Origin: Streptococcus australis
GTDB lineage: Bacteria; Bacillota; Bacilli; Lactobacillales; Streptococcaceae
NCBI RefSeq assembly: GCF_003943615.1
Contig: NZ_RJPZ01000006.1
Location: forward strand, 73,020 to 137,019
Reading direction: 5' to 3'
DNA: 64,000 nucleotides
The notes under the pieces were generated by a model that worked only from the letters and a program-made list of their open reading frames with translations, was not told the DNA's origin and made no database searches. This document shows positions 16,438-25,532 of the stretch, piece after piece. The translations under genes were made by a program, and so were the position numbers. The first letter of the stretch is position 1. Each line of letters starts with the position of its first letter.

Positions 16438-17025
16438 ATGGAAATGATCACCCAATTATTAAATGAGATTGAAAAAAGTCTCCAACAGCTAGATCATCCT
16501 TGTGTAGACCATCTAAATCCGGGCATATCTTCTCTAAAAATCCAAGAATTGTTTGAGGAAATCCCATTGCAGCCAACTCAGGACTTGCGTGCTCTTTATA
16601 CTTGGAGAAACGGTTCAGAAGATAGTGAGGGAATCACACTCGGTGAGCTGGCATTTTTTCCTGGTTTCTATTTGATGTCTCTGGAAGAGAGTATCCAGAC
16701 CTACTTAGAACTAAGAGAAACGGATGCTTGGGGCAAGTCTTGGTTCCCAATTTTTGCCAGTGGAGGGGGAGATTTTTATGCCATGAACTTGGCTCCACAA
16801 GCTCAGGGACAAATTCTTGGTTTTTATGTATTTGAAGAGGAGGCCCAGGTCGAATACCGGTCATTGAAATCTATGCTTGCAACCCTTAAAGTATGTTATG
16901 AACAAGGCATTATTTTCAGGAATGAACAAGGCTACTTGGATATGGATTATAGGAAGCATGCTGAGATAGCACATGAGATAAATCCAGATCTGAAAATATG
17001 GCTGGAATTCTTAAAGGAGACGTAA
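16438..17025 (+). CDS. SMI1/KNR4 (SUKH-1) family protein, putative immunity protein
   Basis: A 195-residue SUKH protein and the clearest one in the array. It has LNPGISSLKIQELFEEIPLQP, LRALYTWRNGSE, FPGFYLMSLEES, and WFPIFASGGGDFYAMNL, all hallmarks of the family (LP-type helix, W.NG turn, P.....S..E, FA...GGD). AAGGAGAACAA ribosome site. It probably antagonises an intracellular toxin. The partner is not in the window. Confidence 0.8.
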   Translation: MEMITQLLNEIEKSLQQLDHPCVDHLNPGISSLKIQELFEEIPLQPTQDLRALYTWRNGSEDSEGITLGELAFFPGFYLMSLEESIQTYLELRETDAWGKSWFPIFASGGGDFYAMNLAPQAQGQILGFYVFEEEAQVEYRSLKSMLATLKVCYEQGIIFRNEQGYLDMDYRKHAEIAHEINPDLKIWLEFLKET

Positions 17026-17047
17026 GAGGAATGACCAAGGAGAAAAA

Positions 17048-17599
17048 ATGGCAGTAGTTACCGTATTAAAAAAGATCATTAGACTCTATGAGGAAACAAC
17101 GTTTATCCCCCAATCGGTGAGTTTTTCAGATGCAAAATTAAGTACCCAGTCTTCCAATTTGACAGGAGAATTGCTTGATTACTATCAACACATAGAGTTC
17201 AATAAGGATTTATTTTTTGCTAATCAAAATTTTAATATCATTTTGTTGCCATTAGATTCGTATGCAAGAACAGTTGAGTGCTGGGCTTTACAGGATTTTG
17301 ATCAGTTCACAAGTGGCCAATATCAAATATTCGCTACTACAGATACAGATGATATTCTTTTCTGTGATATGCAAGATGAAGAATCACCTGTTTATGAGGG
17401 TAGGCCTGGAGATTCTAATTTCTACAAACTCAGCAAAAGTTTGACGGAGTTTTTGGAGTTCTATTTCGCTTTTTCAAATTTTTGGGGCCAAAGAGAAGAT
17501 GTCCCACAGGAGGAATATATTGTAAGGACAGGTGAGTTGATAGAGCGCTACCTTTCCCCAGACGTCCAAGCGACAGCGAAAGAATATCTACTTCGGTAA
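17048..17599 (+). CDS. SUKH-like protein, array paralogue A3
   Basis: A 183-residue member of family A (with 9699 and 14064). Shared blocks are LTGELLDYYQHIEF, YQIFATTDTDDILFCD, SPVYEG, and SLTEFLEFY. The C-terminal helix (YIVRTGELIERYLSP) is in the same place as in the paralogues. The ribosome site CAAGGAGAAAA fits. The three copies are clearly diverged, so this is old duplication or separate acquisition. Confidence 0.65.
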   Translation: MAVVTVLKKIIRLYEETTFIPQSVSFSDAKLSTQSSNLTGELLDYYQHIEFNKDLFFANQNFNIILLPLDSYARTVECWALQDFDQFTSGQYQIFATTDTDDILFCDMQDEESPVYEGRPGDSNFYKLSKSLTEFLEFYFAFSNFWGQREDVPQEEYIVRTGELIERYLSPDVQATAKEYLLR

Positions 17600-17658
17600 G
17601 ATTGACTTGAGAAAAGCCTTTCTCAATAACAAAAAGTGAACTGGATAGGAGAAAATAA

Positions 17659-18264
17659 ATGAATGTTAAAGAACTAATTGAAGAGATTGAAAATGATGTT
17701 GACTTAGCATCCTATATCAGTCTCGTACCAAAAAAGAATAAGAAGACCCAAGCTGTCTATCTCGAATCACTGAATCATCTGGCCTATTTACTTTATCTGG
17801 ATGGTCAGGAGGAAATGGCTAAGGAATTATTAGATAGGATCATACAAGTTCCATTTGAAGGGAATTATAATACCTGGACCTTTGTTGATAGCTCTCTGGT
17901 TTTATTGGCCTATCTGGAAAGAGAGGTAGAAAATCAGGTATTCGTCTATAAAAAACTTCTTTTATCTCCATTAGAACAAGGGGAGGAGTCCACTCAAAAA
18001 ATAAGAAGGAGAGTTCATCAGAGATTTTTGAATGGCGATAGCTTGGAGCAAAAGCTTGCAAAAATCGAGCAAGCTTCAAGCCCTGAATCAGAAATGGAAC
18101 GTCGCCTGCTGTACCTGACAGATTTATTGAAGATTCACCTCTTTATTGATGAGTCAACTTGTGAAGAGACAGATATCCAAGCAAAAACCGAAGAAAATAT
18201 GGAGATACTAAAGGAGTATATCAAGGAGCATGAAATTTATAGCCTCTTTCCTTTTAAGGGATAA
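17659..18264 (+). CDS. Helical hypothetical protein of the immunity-like array
   Basis: A 201-residue protein with TPR-like helices (LNHLAYLLYLDGQEEMAKELL, SSLVLLAYLEREV). The region FEGNYNTWTFVDSSLVLLA recalls DUF6707-type proteins, a weak match. AGGAGAAAATAA ribosome site. It is the last array gene before the NUDIX gene. Confidence 0.55.
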   Translation: MNVKELIEEIENDVDLASYISLVPKKNKKTQAVYLESLNHLAYLLYLDGQEEMAKELLDRIIQVPFEGNYNTWTFVDSSLVLLAYLEREVENQVFVYKKLLLSPLEQGEESTQKIRRRVHQRFLNGDSLEQKLAKIEQASSPESEMERRLLYLTDLLKIHLFIDESTCEETDIQAKTEENMEILKEYIKEHEIYSLFPFKG

Positions 18265-18303
18265 GGTGTTCTAGCAAGCTTGGGATTTTAGAAGGAGTAG
18301 AAT

Positions 18304-18804
18304 ATGGAAATCAAACATCACTTTGGCGTCTATGGCGTTTGCTTTGAAAATGGAAAATTACTCTGCATTGAGAAAACGAGAGGACCTTATCAGTATCGTT
18401 TTGATTTACCGGGTGGTAGTCAGGAACTCGGTGAGGGGTTGACAGAAACTCTCAAGAGAGAAGTTCTGGAAGAGACGGGATATGCGATAAGCTCTTATTC
18501 AAAACCTAGGATTTATGATGTGCTGGTTCAGGAAGAAGGGCAAGATTTCGCAGTACACCATATCATGGCCTTTTATGACATCGTACTCGATTTCGAACGC
18601 TCTCAACAATCCCTTCCTCAGGAGCTTCTTGATGGAAGCAATGATTCAGCAAATGCAATTTGGTTGAATTTGGAAGAAATTACTGCAGACAATGCTTCGC
18701 CTTTAGTATTGAAGGCCAAGGCAGAGTTGCGAGGATTTCCACAATTAGATAAGACCTCTTACATGAATTGGAAGGTGAAGAAGGGGAATTATGGAACTAT
18801 TTAA
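18304..18804 (+). CDS. NUDIX hydrolase
   Basis: A 166-residue NUDIX protein that would hydrolyse a nucleoside diphosphate linked to another group. The Nudix box is complete: GSQELGE, seven residues, then REVLEETGY (G-x5-E-x7-RE-x2-EE-x-G). The substrate is unknown. AGAAGGAGTAG ribosome site. It overlaps the start of the following GNAT gene by 14 bases, so the two were co-translated. Confidence 0.85.
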   Translation: MEIKHHFGVYGVCFENGKLLCIEKTRGPYQYRFDLPGGSQELGEGLTETLKREVLEETGYAISSYSKPRIYDVLVQEEGQDFAVHHIMAFYDIVLDFERSQQSLPQELLDGSNDSANAIWLNLEEITADNASPLVLKAKAELRGFPQLDKTSYMNWKVKKGNYGTI

Positions 18805-19517
18805 AACATGGAAGAAAAATATGGTTCTCTATGGTCTTAAATCTCAAATCGGAACTGTCTACCGAAACAGTGATAGGACAACAAGTTTTTATGATGTTGG
18901 GAATTTTCTATTCCTAGCAGGGGAGTTGGATTCCAGATTTTGGGAAGATTTTGTTAGGAAATATGGTTTAGATTATAAGATTATCATTTCAGAAAATACC
19001 AATTGGCAAGATTTCCTGTATCGGAAAGTGGGGATAATTTCTTTTACTCGTTATTCTTTTAAAGATAAGGCAAATTTTCAAGTTGAATTTCTAAATGATC
19101 TAGTTAGTCAGTTAGAGAAAGATTAATATTATGCCCATTGATAATCATATTTATGACAGCTTTTCTGAGGAAGAATGGTCACAAGATTTACAAGGGGATT
19201 TTGAATCCTATCAGGATTTTGCTTTAAAAGGTGGATTTGGCTTTGTGATTCTTAAAAATAAAGACCTGATTGCTGGGATTTCCTCAGGGTTAGTTTACCA
19301 AGGAGCAGTTGAAGTGGAAGTTGCAACTAGACCAAACGAACAAGGAAATGGATTTGCTAAAAAACTTGGTGCTGCAATGATTCTAGAGAGTTTAAATAGA
19401 GATATGTTTCCTCTTTGGGATGCTCATAACGAGGCTTCCAAAAAAGTAGCAGAATTTTTAGGATATGAGTTAGTTGAACCTTATGAAGCTTTTGAACTAA
19501 AGGAAAGTGTCGTATAA
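18791..19517 (+). pseudogene. GNAT acetyltransferase split by a frameshift
   Basis: Two frames, 18791-19126 (111 codons) and 19131-19517 (128 codons), together resemble one GNAT protein of the ZmaR/GNAT_acetyltran type. The first has WEDFVRKYGLDYKIII and FTRYSFK; the second has the acetyl-CoA half, VEVATRPNEQGNGFAKKLG and PLWDAHNEASKKVAEFLGYE. At the junction GAG-AAA-GAT-TAA would become GAG-AAG-ATT-AAT-ATT-ATG if one A were removed. An ATG at 19131 could still start the second half separately. One extra base or a sequencing error is the likely cause. Confidence 0.75.
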
Positions 19518-19552
19518 TGATATCTGATATTGTATCTTTTAAGACGAGGTGA

Positions 19553-20461
19553 ATGGACATGCAAAATCAACTGGCTCTTAGTGGAGAAAAAATTATTGAA
19601 AAAGTTTATCTTCAACTATTTCACCACATTGGTATGATTCGTGGGGAATACTTGCTAAGAGAGCTCAATCAAAACATCCTGTTACCAAATTGTCAGCAAT
19701 TTGTAAAAGATTATCTAGACACTATTTGTCATTTGTACTCAGATGAAGAAGTCTGGTATCGCTTTTCAGAGTTAACAAATGCAGAAGCAAATAGTCTAGA
19801 CGGGACTAAAGAGTATCTTGACGAACGCCACCCCTTATTTGGATACAGAGGTATCAGGCGTTTGTTGGCGTGTCCAGATGAATTTCAGGCTGAGGCAAAT
19901 GTCGTTACAGATATTTATCAAAATAATCCCAATTTGTCTGTTATTTTTCCTTTTGTTAATGATGCCGACCAATTAAAACAAGCTATTACAGTATTGCGTC
20001 AGTATGGTTTTACCGGGAAAGTCGGCACGATGATTGAATTACCATCAGCTTATTTCGACTTGGACAGGATACTGGAAACTGGTATTTCAAAGATTGTAGT
20101 TGGAATGAATGATTTAACTTCTTTTATTTTTGCGACTGTGAGAAACAGTAAATGGCATGATATGGAAAGTCCAATTATGTTAGATATGTTGAGACAGATG
20201 CAGGATAAAGCAAGGATGAAAAAGATTGATTTTGCTGTAGCAGGCTATCTGAATACTTCTTTCATACAAAAAATGAATCAGATGGGTATCGAATGTATTC
20301 TCCATTACAGCTCTATTCCAGAGATTTTTGATTTAGAAATTGACCATGCAGACCATCTTAAACATATAAAAGAAGAAAGTAAAAAATTACAAAGGAGAAC
20401 CCATGACACCTCAAGAAGTGTGGAATGCCTACAAGAAAATCAATCCCTCTATCGGAGATGA
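19553..20461 (+). CDS. Stand-alone PEP-utilising-enzyme C-terminal barrel domain
   Basis: A 302-residue protein equal to only the PEP/pyruvate-binding TIM barrel of PEP synthase and PPDK, without the ATP-grasp and phospho-His domains. It has ANSLDGTKEYLDERHPLFGYRG, VGTMIELPSAYF and GMNDLTSF, which carry the Arg, Glu, Asn and Asp of the PEP site. Where these enzymes have the catalytic Cys (ICG motif), this protein has AVAGY, so the general acid appears lost. The start may be 19553 or 19559; the second is better spaced from GAGGTG. The last 20 codons overlap the next gene and look unlike the family. Function unknown. Confidence 0.75.
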   Translation: MDMQNQLALSGEKIIEKVYLQLFHHIGMIRGEYLLRELNQNILLPNCQQFVKDYLDTICHLYSDEEVWYRFSELTNAEANSLDGTKEYLDERHPLFGYRGIRRLLACPDEFQAEANVVTDIYQNNPNLSVIFPFVNDADQLKQAITVLRQYGFTGKVGTMIELPSAYFDLDRILETGISKIVVGMNDLTSFIFATVRNSKWHDMESPIMLDMLRQMQDKARMKKIDFAVAGYLNTSFIQKMNQMGIECILHYSSIPEIFDLEIDHADHLKHIKEESKKLQRRTHDTSRSVECLQENQSLYRR

Positions 20462-20843
20462 GATAGATGCCTGGGCTTTTGGAGTGGAACCAGACCTTTT
20501 AGCAGAACTGGTCTTTAAAGGCGAAAAAACAGCAACAGCTTCAGCTTACGACCTCTATGCACTAGAGAACGAACCCCTTCCCCAAGCAGGGACCTTTGAT
20601 GTCATTTTAGACAGTCAAGATCAGGCTGTCTGCATTGTCGAAGTCACCAAGGTTTCCGTTCAGCCTTTTCACCAAGTGTCAGCTGACCATGCCTACAAGG
20701 AAGGTGAGGGAGACAAATCTCTAGCTTATTGGCGTCAGGTTCATGAAGATTTTTTCAAAGACTGCTTTGGAGAAGCAGGGTTGACTTTTACCCCTGATAG
20801 TAAGGTTGTTTTAGAAGAATTTCGTAAGGTTTATCCATTATAG
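20403..20843 (+). CDS. ASCH domain protein
   Basis: A 146-residue ASCH-domain protein. The motif GEKTATASAYDLY binds RNA-like ligands in this fold; later EGEGDKSLAYWRQVHEDFF is the other conserved block. ASCH proteins are thought to act as RNA-binding coactivators or as small nucleases or N4-acetylcytidine amidohydrolases. AGGAGAACCC ribosome site lies inside the end of the upstream gene. A terminator follows. Confidence 0.85.
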   Translation: MTPQEVWNAYKKINPSIGDEIDAWAFGVEPDLLAELVFKGEKTATASAYDLYALENEPLPQAGTFDVILDSQDQAVCIVEVTKVSVQPFHQVSADHAYKEGEGDKSLAYWRQVHEDFFKDCFGEAGLTFTPDSKVVLEEFRKVYPL

Positions 20844-20849
20844 AACACG

Positions 20850-20872
20850 CTCTCCTTTTTGGAGAGTTTTTT
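20850..20872 (+). terminator. Terminator after the ASCH gene
   Basis: CTCTCC (20850-20855), a T5 loop, GGAGAG (20861-20866) and six T. It ends the array and its tail. Confidence 0.85.
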
Positions 20873-20909
20873 GATCTGGGTCTTATTTTCCAAAAGGGCT
20901 AAAAAATGG

Positions 20910-22327
<1,418 letters not shown>

Positions 22328-22336
22328 GAGATTTTC

Positions 22337-22882
22337 ATGCAATTTGAAGAAAAAACCATTGAGCGCAATGAGATTTATCAAGGACCGATTTTCCAAGTCG
22401 TCACAGATCAAGTGGAACTACCTGACGGAAAAGGTCAAGCGCAGCGTGATTTAATCTTCCATAATGGAGCAGTAGCAGTTTTGCCGATTACAGAAGATGG
22501 TAAAACGATCTTGGTCAAGCAGTACCGCAAGGCGATCGAGAGGACTTCTGTAGAGGTCCCAGCAGGGAAGTTGGAAAAGGGTGAAAATGCAGATCCTCAA
22601 GCAGCTGCTCTGCGTGAATTGGAAGAAGAAATTGGTTACACAGCGGATTTAGAGTTGTTGTATGATTTTTATTCTGCTATTGGATTTTGTAACGAGCGGA
22701 TCAAACTCTATGTTGCGACCAACTTGAAAAAAGTGGAAAATCCTCGCCCTCAAGATGAAGATGAGACCTTGGAGCTGCTAGAAGTGACCTTGGAGGAGGC
22801 TAAAGACTTGATCCAAGCTGGGGAAATCTGTGATGCCAAGACCATTATGGCGATTCAGTGTTGGGAATTATCTAATAAATAG
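22337..22882 (+). CDS. nudF: ADP-ribose pyrophosphatase (NUDIX)
   Basis: A 181-residue NUDIX hydrolase of the ADP-sugar pyrophosphatase group, which cleaves ADP-ribose to AMP and ribose-5-phosphate. The box is GKLEKGE followed by nine residues and RELEEEIGY, two residues longer than the standard spacing. Before it lies [18 protein letters not shown], the usual QYR...EVPAG signature. It follows glmU by 9 bases with an AGGAG site. Substrate is inferred from the subfamily. Confidence 0.88.
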   Translation: MQFEEKTIERNEIYQGPIFQVVTDQVELPDGKGQAQRDLIFHNGAVAVLPITEDGKTILVKQYRKAIERTSVEVPAGKLEKGENADPQAAALRELEEEIGYTADLELLYDFYSAIGFCNERIKLYVATNLKKVENPRPQDEDETLELLEVTLEEAKDLIQAGEICDAKTIMAIQCWELSNK

Positions 22883-22893
22883 AGGAGGAACCA

Positions 22894-23232
22894 ATGGGCA
22901 AACCTTTATTAACAGATGAAATGATTGAGCGGGCAAACCGGGGAGAAGCTATCTCTGGTCCCCCGCTCTTTGATGAGGAAGAAACAAAAATTCTCCCGAC
23001 TGGAAACAGGGGATTTGGTTATGAACGGCCAATGACCACAAGGGAAGAAGATAGAGGACGTGGAGCATCGTATCCTCAGGAGACTATTCCGATCAGAGTC
23101 CAACCTACAGTGACCAAGAGTCGTCGGATTGAGAACCAAAAAGATGAGGTGCTTCAATCAAAATTGAATAAGATCTTATTTTGGGTCATCCTGCTCCTCA
23201 TCTTGTTAATTCTTGCAATCTGGCGCTTATAA
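22894..23232 (+). CDS. macP: MacP, membrane cofactor of PBP2a
   Basis: A 112-residue protein with a long disordered cytoplasmic N-terminus and one membrane segment at about 89-110 ([16 protein letters not shown]). The opening [17 protein letters not shown] and SGPPLF match S. pneumoniae MacP, which activates the peptidoglycan polymerase PBP2a and is phosphorylated by StkP. Thr31 in EEETKI is the likely equivalent of the pneumococcal phosphosite. The gene order glmU-nudix-macP-mtnN also agrees. AGGAGGAACC ribosome site. Confidence 0.88.
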   Translation: MGKPLLTDEMIERANRGEAISGPPLFDEEETKILPTGNRGFGYERPMTTREEDRGRGASYPQETIPIRVQPTVTKSRRIENQKDEVLQSKLNKILFWVILLLILLILAIWRL

Positions 23233-23259
23233 GAAGCCTCTACCAAAGGAGTTACGATT

Positions 23260-23952
23260 ATGAAAATTGGAATCATTGCGGCCATGCCACAAGAGTTAAA
23301 AATTTTAGTGGAGGCTTTGCAGAATGGCGAGAAACATCTTCGCCTAGGAAAGGTCTACTATACAGGATCGATTGGTCGCCATGAGGTCGTTTTGGTTGAA
23401 AGTGGCATCGGAAAGGTCATGTCAGCCATGAGTGTGGCTGTATTGGCCAATGATTTTAAGGTGGAAGCCATTATCAATACGGGTTCTGCAGGTGCTGTAG
23501 CACCAGGGATGGCTGTTGGAGATATCGTCCTTGCAGACAAATTGGCCTACCATGATGTCGATGTGACAGCTTTTGGTTATGACTATGGCCAGATGGCAGG
23601 GCAACCACTCTACTTTGAATCCAGCCGCTATTTTGTATCAGAGATGAAAAAAGTTCTAGCTGAGGAACAAACACCAACCCATGTTGGCCTGATTGCAACT
23701 GGGGATAGCTTTATCGCGAGTGAAGAAAAAGTTGCAGCGATTCGCGAACATTTCCCAGAAGTATTGGCAGTTGAGATGGAAGGGGCAGCCATTGCCCAAG
23801 CGGCTCATGCAGCCGGCCGTCCTTTCATGGTCATTCGGGCTATGAGTGACACGGCAGATCACGCAGCTAATATCTCTTTTGATGAATTTATCGTAGAGGC
23901 TGGCGAGCGCTCAGCACAAACTTTGATTACTTTCTTGATGAGATTGGTGTAA
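23260..23952 (+). CDS. mtnN: 5'-methylthioadenosine/S-adenosylhomocysteine nucleosidase
   Basis: MtnN (Pfs) cleaves adenine from SAH and MTA, recycling methyl-cycle products and giving S-ribosylhomocysteine for LuxS and AI-2. The 230-residue length is typical. Visible are IIAAMPQE with catalytic Glu12, NTGSAGAV, VEMEGAAIAQ and the active-site Asp in SDTAD. It ends the glmU run. AAAGGAGTTACG ribosome site. Confidence 0.96.
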   Translation: MKIGIIAAMPQELKILVEALQNGEKHLRLGKVYYTGSIGRHEVVLVESGIGKVMSAMSVAVLANDFKVEAIINTGSAGAVAPGMAVGDIVLADKLAYHDVDVTAFGYDYGQMAGQPLYFESSRYFVSEMKKVLAEEQTPTHVGLIATGDSFIASEEKVAAIREHFPEVLAVEMEGAAIAQAAHAAGRPFMVIRAMSDTADHAANISFDEFIVEAGERSAQTLITFLMRLV

Positions 23953-23991
23953 TATAAACAATAGAGTCAAGATGTCTCTAATATAAGTAGA

Positions 23992-24041
23992 AAGTGGGAT
24001 AGAATGAAGATCATTTACAATTCATTCTGTCCCACTTCCTT
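23992..24041 (+). terminator. Long hairpin after mtnN
   Basis: A 17-bp stem (23992-24008 with 24021-24037, one G-T pair) followed by CCTTTTCT. The outer arm AAGTGGGA...TCCCACTT recalls the ends of the 178-bp repeat at 29773. It probably terminates the glmU run. Confidence 0.7.
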
Positions 24042-24078
24042 TTCTGAAGCCGATTCCTTCAGAAATAGACTGACTTCA

Positions 24079-24087
24079 TGCTATAAT
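24079..24087 (+). promoter_or_regulatory. Extended -10 promoter of nth
   Basis: TGCTATAAT lies about 28 bases before the nth start; no good -35. Confidence 0.55.
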
Positions 24088-24114
24088 AAAGTCTAGAAAT
24101 GGAAAGGAGAAGTT

Positions 24115-24744
24115 ATGGTCTTATCAAAAAAACGGGCACGTCATGTGATTGAAGAAATTATTGCCCTTTTTCCAGATGCTCAGCCAAGTTTGGATTTTCG
24201 CAATCATTTTGAATTATTAGTAGCGGTGATGCTCTCTGCTCAAACAACGGATGCGGCGGTTAATAAGGCAACTCCAGCCTTGTTTGAAGCCTTCCCAACT
24301 CCTCAGGACATGGCGGTCGCCAGTGAAGCCGACATTGCCAAGCATATTTCCAAATTAGGTCTCTATCGCAATAAGGCTAAGTTTCTCAAAAAATGTGCCC
24401 AACAATTGTTGGACAACTTTGATGGCCAAGTCCCTCAGACACGGGAGGAACTGGAGAGTTTAGCCGGAGTGGGACGTAAAACAGCCAATGTGGTCATGAG
24501 TGTCGGTTTCGGAATCCCTGCCTTTGCTGTTGATACCCATGTAGAGCGGATTTGCAAGCACCATGACATCGTCAAGAAATCAGCAACACCATTAGAAGTG
24601 GAAAAACGAGTCATGGACGTTCTTCCTCCTGAACGCTGGCTCCCAGCTCATCAGGCCATGATCTATTTTGGACGGGCTATCTGCCATCCTAAAAATCCCG
24701 AATGTGATCACTATCCGCAATTGTATAACTTTAAAGACAGTTAA
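24115..24744 (+). CDS. nth: Endonuclease III (base-excision DNA glycosylase/AP lyase)
   Basis: Nth removes oxidised pyrimidines and nicks abasic sites. The 209-residue protein has the helix-hairpin-helix LAGVGRKTANVV with catalytic Lys122 and Asp140 in VDTHV. At the C-terminus the Fe-S ligand pattern C-x6-C-x2-C-x5-C is only half kept: Cys190 and Cys197 are present, but the next two positions are Tyr200 and Phe206. The 4Fe-4S cluster is therefore probably absent. AAAGGAGAAGTT ribosome site. Confidence 0.95.
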   Translation: MVLSKKRARHVIEEIIALFPDAQPSLDFRNHFELLVAVMLSAQTTDAAVNKATPALFEAFPTPQDMAVASEADIAKHISKLGLYRNKAKFLKKCAQQLLDNFDGQVPQTREELESLAGVGRKTANVVMSVGFGIPAFAVDTHVERICKHHDIVKKSATPLEVEKRVMDVLPPERWLPAHQAMIYFGRAICHPKNPECDHYPQLYNFKDS

Positions 24745-24774
24745 AAAGCGAGGTCTAATGACTTCGCTTTTATT
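24745..24774. terminator. Bidirectional terminator between nth and the HTH gene
   Basis: AAAGCGAGGT (24745-24754) pairs with ACTTCGCTTT (24761-24770) around a 6-base loop, with T-rich ends on both strands. The two genes converge here. Confidence 0.7.
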
Positions 24775-25363
24775 TGATAGGGAAGAAAGTAAGTAAGAGC
24801 CAAGAAATCAGTAGAGTAATAGCGCCAATTCCAAGGACAAATAGAATAGGAATGAGGATTCTTTGGTAGGGATCTTTACCCCTTTCTTCAGCTTCTTCAA
24901 TCTCGCTCAGACTGCGTCCTTGTTCATAGGCGACAAGCTGGCGATAAGTACGAAGATTATGCTTTTTCTTGAATTTTTCAATGCGTTGGGCGTAGAATAT
25001 ACCGACAGCAAGAATCAAGCAACTAATAGCGATGCCGTATCCATCCAAATAAAGAATGAGGGGAGTGCTGATGATAGGACTGCCAATTAGCAGTAAGCTA
25101 AAAACCACTCCATCTTTTTGATAGCGCATAAATTCTTGGTCGTGAATAATTTGTTTCATGGTTTCCAAATCTCCTTTGACTAGTTTGTCCAATGACACTT
25201 CAAAGACCTTGCTCAGTAAAAGCAGGTTTTGAATATCAGGGTAGGTTGCGCCGCGTTCCCAGTTGGAAATGGATTGACGGCTGACAAAGATGATTTCAGC
25301 TAATTCGTCTTGAGATAAGTTTTTCTCTTTACGATAGTGCTGGATTTGTTTTCCGACTTGCAT
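24770..25363 (-). CDS. Xre-family HTH regulator with membrane segments
   Basis: A 197-residue protein with an N-terminal Cro/CI-type HTH (residues 5-60; LSQDELAEIIFVSRQSISNWERG) and three hydrophobic segments at about 86-105, 108-124 and 172-195. Membrane-linked Xre regulators of this type are common in Bacillota and often respond to envelope state. It faces nth and has its own minus-strand transcription. Its targets are unknown. Confidence 0.85.
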   Translation of the reverse strand: MQVGKQIQHYRKEKNLSQDELAEIIFVSRQSISNWERGATYPDIQNLLLLSKVFEVSLDKLVKGDLETMKQIIHDQEFMRYQKDGVVFSLLLIGSPIISTPLILYLDGYGIAISCLILAVGIFYAQRIEKFKKKHNLRTYRQLVAYEQGRSLSEIEEAEERGKDPYQRILIPILFVLGIGAITLLISWLLLTFFPIK

Positions 25364-25505
25364 AAGATTTCCTCGCTTCCTGATTTCATTCTACTCATTT
25401 ATACAAAAAACGGCTATCAAAGTTCTTTGACATGTTGATTTCATGGGCTTTAACAAAGGTTTTTGCACTGGATTTACAGGTCTGTCAATTCATATTTTCC
25501 TATTG

Positions 25506-25531
25506 AAAAAGGGGCCAGCAGCCTCCTTTTT
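25506..25531 (-). terminator. Terminator of the VOC/exoA unit
   Basis: On the minus strand AAAAAGGAGGC pairs imperfectly with GCCCCTTTTT around a short loop, directly after the VOC gene stop. Confidence 0.65.
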
Positions 25532-25532
25532 C

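Larger units (their letters stand above)
4122..18303 (+). other. Probable orphan polyimmunity locus (about 14 kb)
   Basis: All genes here lie on the plus strand, are 84-309 codons long, and belong mainly to SUKH, Imm26, DUF4304 and unrecognised small families. Gaps of 100-210 bases (7924-8092, 10986-11146, 13858-14063, 15806-16013) hold no clear promoters or terminators but contain short orphan frames. There are repeated gene families and frameshifted members. Arrays of this kind are known as polyimmunity loci and protect against polymorphic toxins of competitors. No toxin or secretion gene is present in the window, so the role is inferred. Confidence 0.7.
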
